From Caldilineales bacterium (GTDB lineage: Bacteria; Chloroflexota; Anaerolineae; Caldilineales; Caldilineaceae): 64,000 nt of DNA. How positions within the stretch are numbered: position 1 is the first letter of the stretch; the number at the start of each line of letters is the position of its first letter. The position numbers and the translations under genes are program-made. The notes beneath the pieces were generated by a model, which did not search any database, was not told the DNA's origin, and saw only the letters and a program-made list of their open reading frames with translations. The stretch covers positions 26,232-90,231 of the forward strand of contig JAAXGZ010000002.1 in assembly GCA_012271135.1 (NCBI GenBank), written 5' to 3'. Below are positions 61,479-64,000 of the stretch, piece by piece.

Positions 61479-62996
61479 TTGACGATGACAACCCGGACTG
61501 CCGACTCCCAATCTACCACTCCAGAACCAACCGCACGGCGCAACGAGCGGTACCGCGTGCGGTTCGACAGTGCGCGGCAGGCCGCGTTCTGCGCGCAGAT
61601 TGCGGGAGCGAGCCGGTTCGTGTACAACCTGCAGCTGGCGATCTGCGAGTGGCACTACGAAGAATGGCTGTGCGCCAGGGAGTCGGATCCGGAGGCCAAG
61701 CGGCCCAACACCGCGGAATTCACGCTCAACAAGCGGTTCACGGTGATTCGCAATCGTCCGCAGGAAGAGTGGTTCCAGGCGTTCCTGCGTTCGGGGCAAG
61801 GGCAGCCCTACGCGGACCAGGATCTGTCCTGGTTGCGGGATCTTCCGTATGCTCCGGTACGGCATGCCGCCAAGTACCTTTCGGGTGCCTACACGCGGTT
61901 CTACAAGGCAGCCGCGGCCGCCCGCGAGTCGGGCAAGTCGTTGGGCCGGCGGAAGTCGGACGGCAAGCCCAAGTACTTTCCGCGCAGGAAGGTGAAGAAC
62001 CGCAAGCCGGACGGGTTCACGATTCCCGGCGATGTGCGCATGGACGGCCACCGGTTGCGCGTGCCCGGAACCGGTTGGGTGCGGCTGGACAAGGACAATC
62101 CCCTGTACCTGGGCTGCGAAGCCAGGCAGGTGCGGGTCCTGAAAGAAGGCACCGAACAACATCCCAAGTGGTACGCGATCGTGTCCTACCAGGTGCCCGC
62201 GGAACTCCTGGCGGAACATGCCCGGACGGGAGCGTTGGGCGTGGACCGCAACGTGGGGCAGGCCACGGACAGCGAAGGCGAAGTGTACGAGGTGCCGGAC
62301 GACCCGAAGCTGGACGCGCACATCAAGCGGAAGCAGCGCGGTGTCGAGAAGGCGCGGAGGCGATCCAGGGGATCCGGCAAGCCCATGTCCAACCGCGGGC
62401 GCCGGGTCTGCGGGCAACTGAAGAAGCTGCAACGCAGGAAGAAGAGGTGGCGGGAGAACGCCAACCACCAGGCGAGCCGCAAGCTGGCGGACTCGGCCCA
62501 TACGGTGGTGCTGGAGGATCTGGACATTGCCAACATGACGAAGAGTGCCAAGGGCACGGCCGAGGAGCCCGGCCGGAATGTCAAGCAGAAGTCCGGGCTC
62601 AACCGCGAGATCCTCAGCACGGGCTGGGGTCAGCTGGAACGCAACCTGGGCTACAAGGCGGGCCGGGTCGTGAAGGTGGATCCCGCCTACACGTCCCAAA
62701 CCTGCTCATCGTGCGGACACATCAGCAAGGAGAATCGCAGGACCCAGGCAACATTCAAGTGCGTGGCGTGTGGATACAAGGCAAACGCCGACCACAATGC
62801 CGCCCTCAACATCCTGGAGCGGGGTCTGGCTCTGCTCCCGAAGGCCCGCGGGAATGGGGCTTCTGCACGGCGAGATGCGTTCGATCCCTGGCCCTTGCCG
62901 CAGGCAAGGGCCAAATCGACATCTGCGACCCGTGAACAAGACATGCCGGACGACGCACCGGGGCCTCCAGGTCCCTGCGCTTGGTCAGGTATGTAA
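61479..62996 (+). CDS. tnpB: solo TnpB (IS1341-type), RNA-guided nuclease-like
   Basis: A complete 505-residue TnpB. The RuvC triad is visible (Asp in GVDRNVGQAT, Glu in VVLEDLDIANM, Asp in NADHNAALNIL), and the zinc ribbon is intact (CSSCGHI ... CVACGY), unlike the IS607-type copy at 7.6 kb. No tnpA of either the tyrosine or serine type is nearby. About 60 residues after the conserved NILERG end are low-complexity and probably reflect translation through the guide-RNA region, which contains a perfect 11-bp hairpin at 62889-62913. The ATG at 61479 or the Met two codons later may be used. Confidence 0.9.
   Translation: MTMTTRTADSQSTTPEPTARRNERYRVRFDSARQAAFCAQIAGASRFVYNLQLAICEWHYEEWLCARESDPEAKRPNTAEFTLNKRFTVIRNRPQEEWFQAFLRSGQGQPYADQDLSWLRDLPYAPVRHAAKYLSGAYTRFYKAAAAARESGKSLGRRKSDGKPKYFPRRKVKNRKPDGFTIPGDVRMDGHRLRVPGTGWVRLDKDNPLYLGCEARQVRVLKEGTEQHPKWYAIVSYQVPAELLAEHARTGALGVDRNVGQATDSEGEVYEVPDDPKLDAHIKRKQRGVEKARRRSRGSGKPMSNRGRRVCGQLKKLQRRKKRWRENANHQASRKLADSAHTVVLEDLDIANMTKSAKGTAEEPGRNVKQKSGLNREILSTGWGQLERNLGYKAGRVVKVDPAYTSQTCSSCGHISKENRRTQATFKCVACGYKANADHNAALNILERGLALLPKARGNGASARRDAFDPWPLPQARAKSTSATREQDMPDDAPGPPGPCAWSGM
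62820..62996 (+). ncRNA. candidate omega (guide scaffold) RNA of the solo tnpB
   Basis: TnpB guide RNAs come from the 3' end of the gene and run into the flank at the element's right end. This stretch carries a perfect stem, TGGCCCTTGCC with GGCAAGGGCCA around GCA (62889-62913), and codes for an unconserved protein tail, both expected for such an RNA. The exact right end, and so the guide, cannot be fixed by eye. Confidence 0.35.
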
Positions 62997-63076
62997 TTCC
63001 CTTGCCTATACTCCTACACGTTATCGGGCTGGCGGACAGGCTCGCAATCCATCGACAGTTCATACCTCGCGGCCAC

Positions 63077-63808
63077 GTGTTCAGATTGTTGAAGTGGGGA
63101 TTCCAACTCCTCATTCTGTTCATCGTCGTGTCCTTTGCCGGACGCGGCTATGCGGCCCTGGCGGCCCGCAGCCAGGGGTTGCTCCCTTCCGATCCTGTTT
63201 CCTCGATGTTCCCTGAACCGCAGGCGGACCAGGTGCGCTTACGCGGTGTCAACCGCGACACCATCCAGCCCGGCGCGAACCTGCCCGGTACCGACCTGGT
63301 CCTGGTGGAAATCCGGGAATCCGATGCCGTATTTGCCAAACCCGGGGGCGAAACGGCCGTCCGCCGATTCGGAGACTCCGTGAAGTTCGACGGGCCGTGG
63401 GCCAATGTCTCCGGCACGGACTACAACGTGTCCGGCCGGATCATCCGCGTCAACCCTGGCGACGTGCACGTGGTGTCGGTGTACTCGATCACCATCTCCG
63501 ACACCGCACCTGCACGCGCCCCCCTTGCCATGACACCCGGCACGCCGTACACGCTGGTGCTGCGGGCCCGCACGGATGCGCCAATCCGAGGCACCACCCT
63601 CCACTACCGCGGCCGCACCGACAACGGCGATGCCAGGGTCGACGGACTGGATGGCGACAGTTGGGGTCAGTTCTCCGCCATGGACAGCATTCGATGGTCG
63701 GGTCTCCTTAGGGAAGACCTGGCGGTCAGTTACAATATGCGCATCCTGTTCTATACCGATACAGATATCTATCTGGGGGGCACTGTCCAACTAACCCACC
63801 TTCCCTAG
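63077..63808 (+). CDS. hypothetical membrane-anchored protein
   Basis: The protein begins with a basic segment and one membrane helix (LLKWGFQLLILFIVVSFAGR), followed by a 210-residue extracytoplasmic part rich in beta-strand patterns (TPYTLVLRARTDAPIRGTTL, VSVYSITISDTAPARA). I do not recognise the family. I chose the GTG at 63077, directly before the helix. The frame is open back to 62981, but that part overlaps the end of tnpB and probably belongs to the mobile element. Another gene starts 43 bp downstream. Confidence 0.5.
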   Translation: MFRLLKWGFQLLILFIVVSFAGRGYAALAARSQGLLPSDPVSSMFPEPQADQVRLRGVNRDTIQPGANLPGTDLVLVEIRESDAVFAKPGGETAVRRFGDSVKFDGPWANVSGTDYNVSGRIIRVNPGDVHVVSVYSITISDTAPARAPLAMTPGTPYTLVLRARTDAPIRGTTLHYRGRTDNGDARVDGLDGDSWGQFSAMDSIRWSGLLREDLAVSYNMRILFYTDTDIYLGGTVQLTHLP

Positions 63809-63851
63809 ACATACGCACAACCTGCTCTCTTCTTCGACCGAGGCTGCTCCC

Positions 63852-64000
63852 ATGACCACCATCAACACTGCCCTCGACGCAAACGTCAAAGCACGGGAAC
63901 TGACAGGAACTGCCGCCGTGCCCGTAGCCGCGCGCCCCCTGCCGGCGGTCATTTCCTCCGACTACTACAACCTGACCGAGGCCGACGGGTGGCCTGTGGC
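63852..64000 (+). CDS. 5' end of an unrecognised protein (partial)
   Basis: An ATG at 63852 opens a frame (MTTINTALDANVKARELTGT, later VISSDYYNLTEADGWPVA) that runs off the window. The first 49 residues are hydrophilic with no signal peptide. No family is recognised from this much sequence. It probably shares a transcript with the preceding membrane-anchored protein. Confidence 0.5.
   Translation, partial: MTTINTALDANVKARELTGTAAVPVAARPLPAVISSDYYNLTEADGWPV

Overview
This is a high-GC bacterial chromosome segment dominated by biosynthetic and carbohydrate genes, broken by two accessory patches. The mix of gene families suggests Chloroflexota (Caldilineales, SAR202 or sponge-associated relatives): LplABC-type sugar uptake, a GH4 pair, Gfo/Idh/MocA genes, a PhyH dioxygenase, tandem S41 peptidases, a YabN-like MazG and an adhesin-like repeat protein. 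That placement is inference, because the window holds no rRNA or other decisive marker.

Layout. 0-4.4 kb: tag, an EamA permease and a tiny membrane protein on the minus strand; a membrane protein, mazG, tRNA-Arg(UCG) and a P-loop kinase on the plus strand. 4.7-7.4 kb: two GH4 glycosidases. 7.5-11.5 kb: a mobile-element pile-up, made of an IS607-type element with an amber codon in tnpA, then an IS982-like element with a frameshifted transposase and a 9-bp target duplication, which is itself split by an IS630-like element inserted at TA. 11.5-18.9 kb: uvrA, hpf, smpB and two S41 peptidases, one without its catalytic residues. 19.5-20.3 kb: an HpcH/HpaI aldolase.

20.3-35.6 kb is one long minus-strand run, gltB-leuC-leuD-phyH-leuB-ppc-cimA-ilvD. 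It joins nitrogen assimilation, anaplerosis and the leucine and citramalate/isoleucine pathways. 35.6-38.2 kb is a degraded accessory gap with transposase scraps and a small orphan gene pair. 38.2-41.8 kb is an LplABC-type sugar uptake operon without its ATPase. 41.9-47.4 kb is ilvB-ilvN-ilvC-leuA behind a classical attenuator: a promoter, a Leu/Val-rich leader peptide that starts at the predicted transcription start, and a strong intrinsic terminator. Together the two branched-chain blocks encode most of valine, leucine and isoleucine synthesis; no ilvE transaminase is in the window.

47.5-49.8 kb is ppk1. 49.8-55.9 kb is a minus-strand sugar-acid/polyol module (kdgK, ThuA-like, two nearly identical Gfo/Idh genes, an aldo-keto reductase, a third Gfo/Idh gene). 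The twin Gfo genes come from a 1.1-kb tandem duplication that still carries the 3' end of a lost thuA copy. 56-58.8 kb is pgeF-yggS-proC-yggT. 58.8-64 kb is a second accessory patch: a frameshifted membrane-protein remnant, a secreted repeat protein, a solo tnpB and two unrecognised genes, the last cut by the window end.
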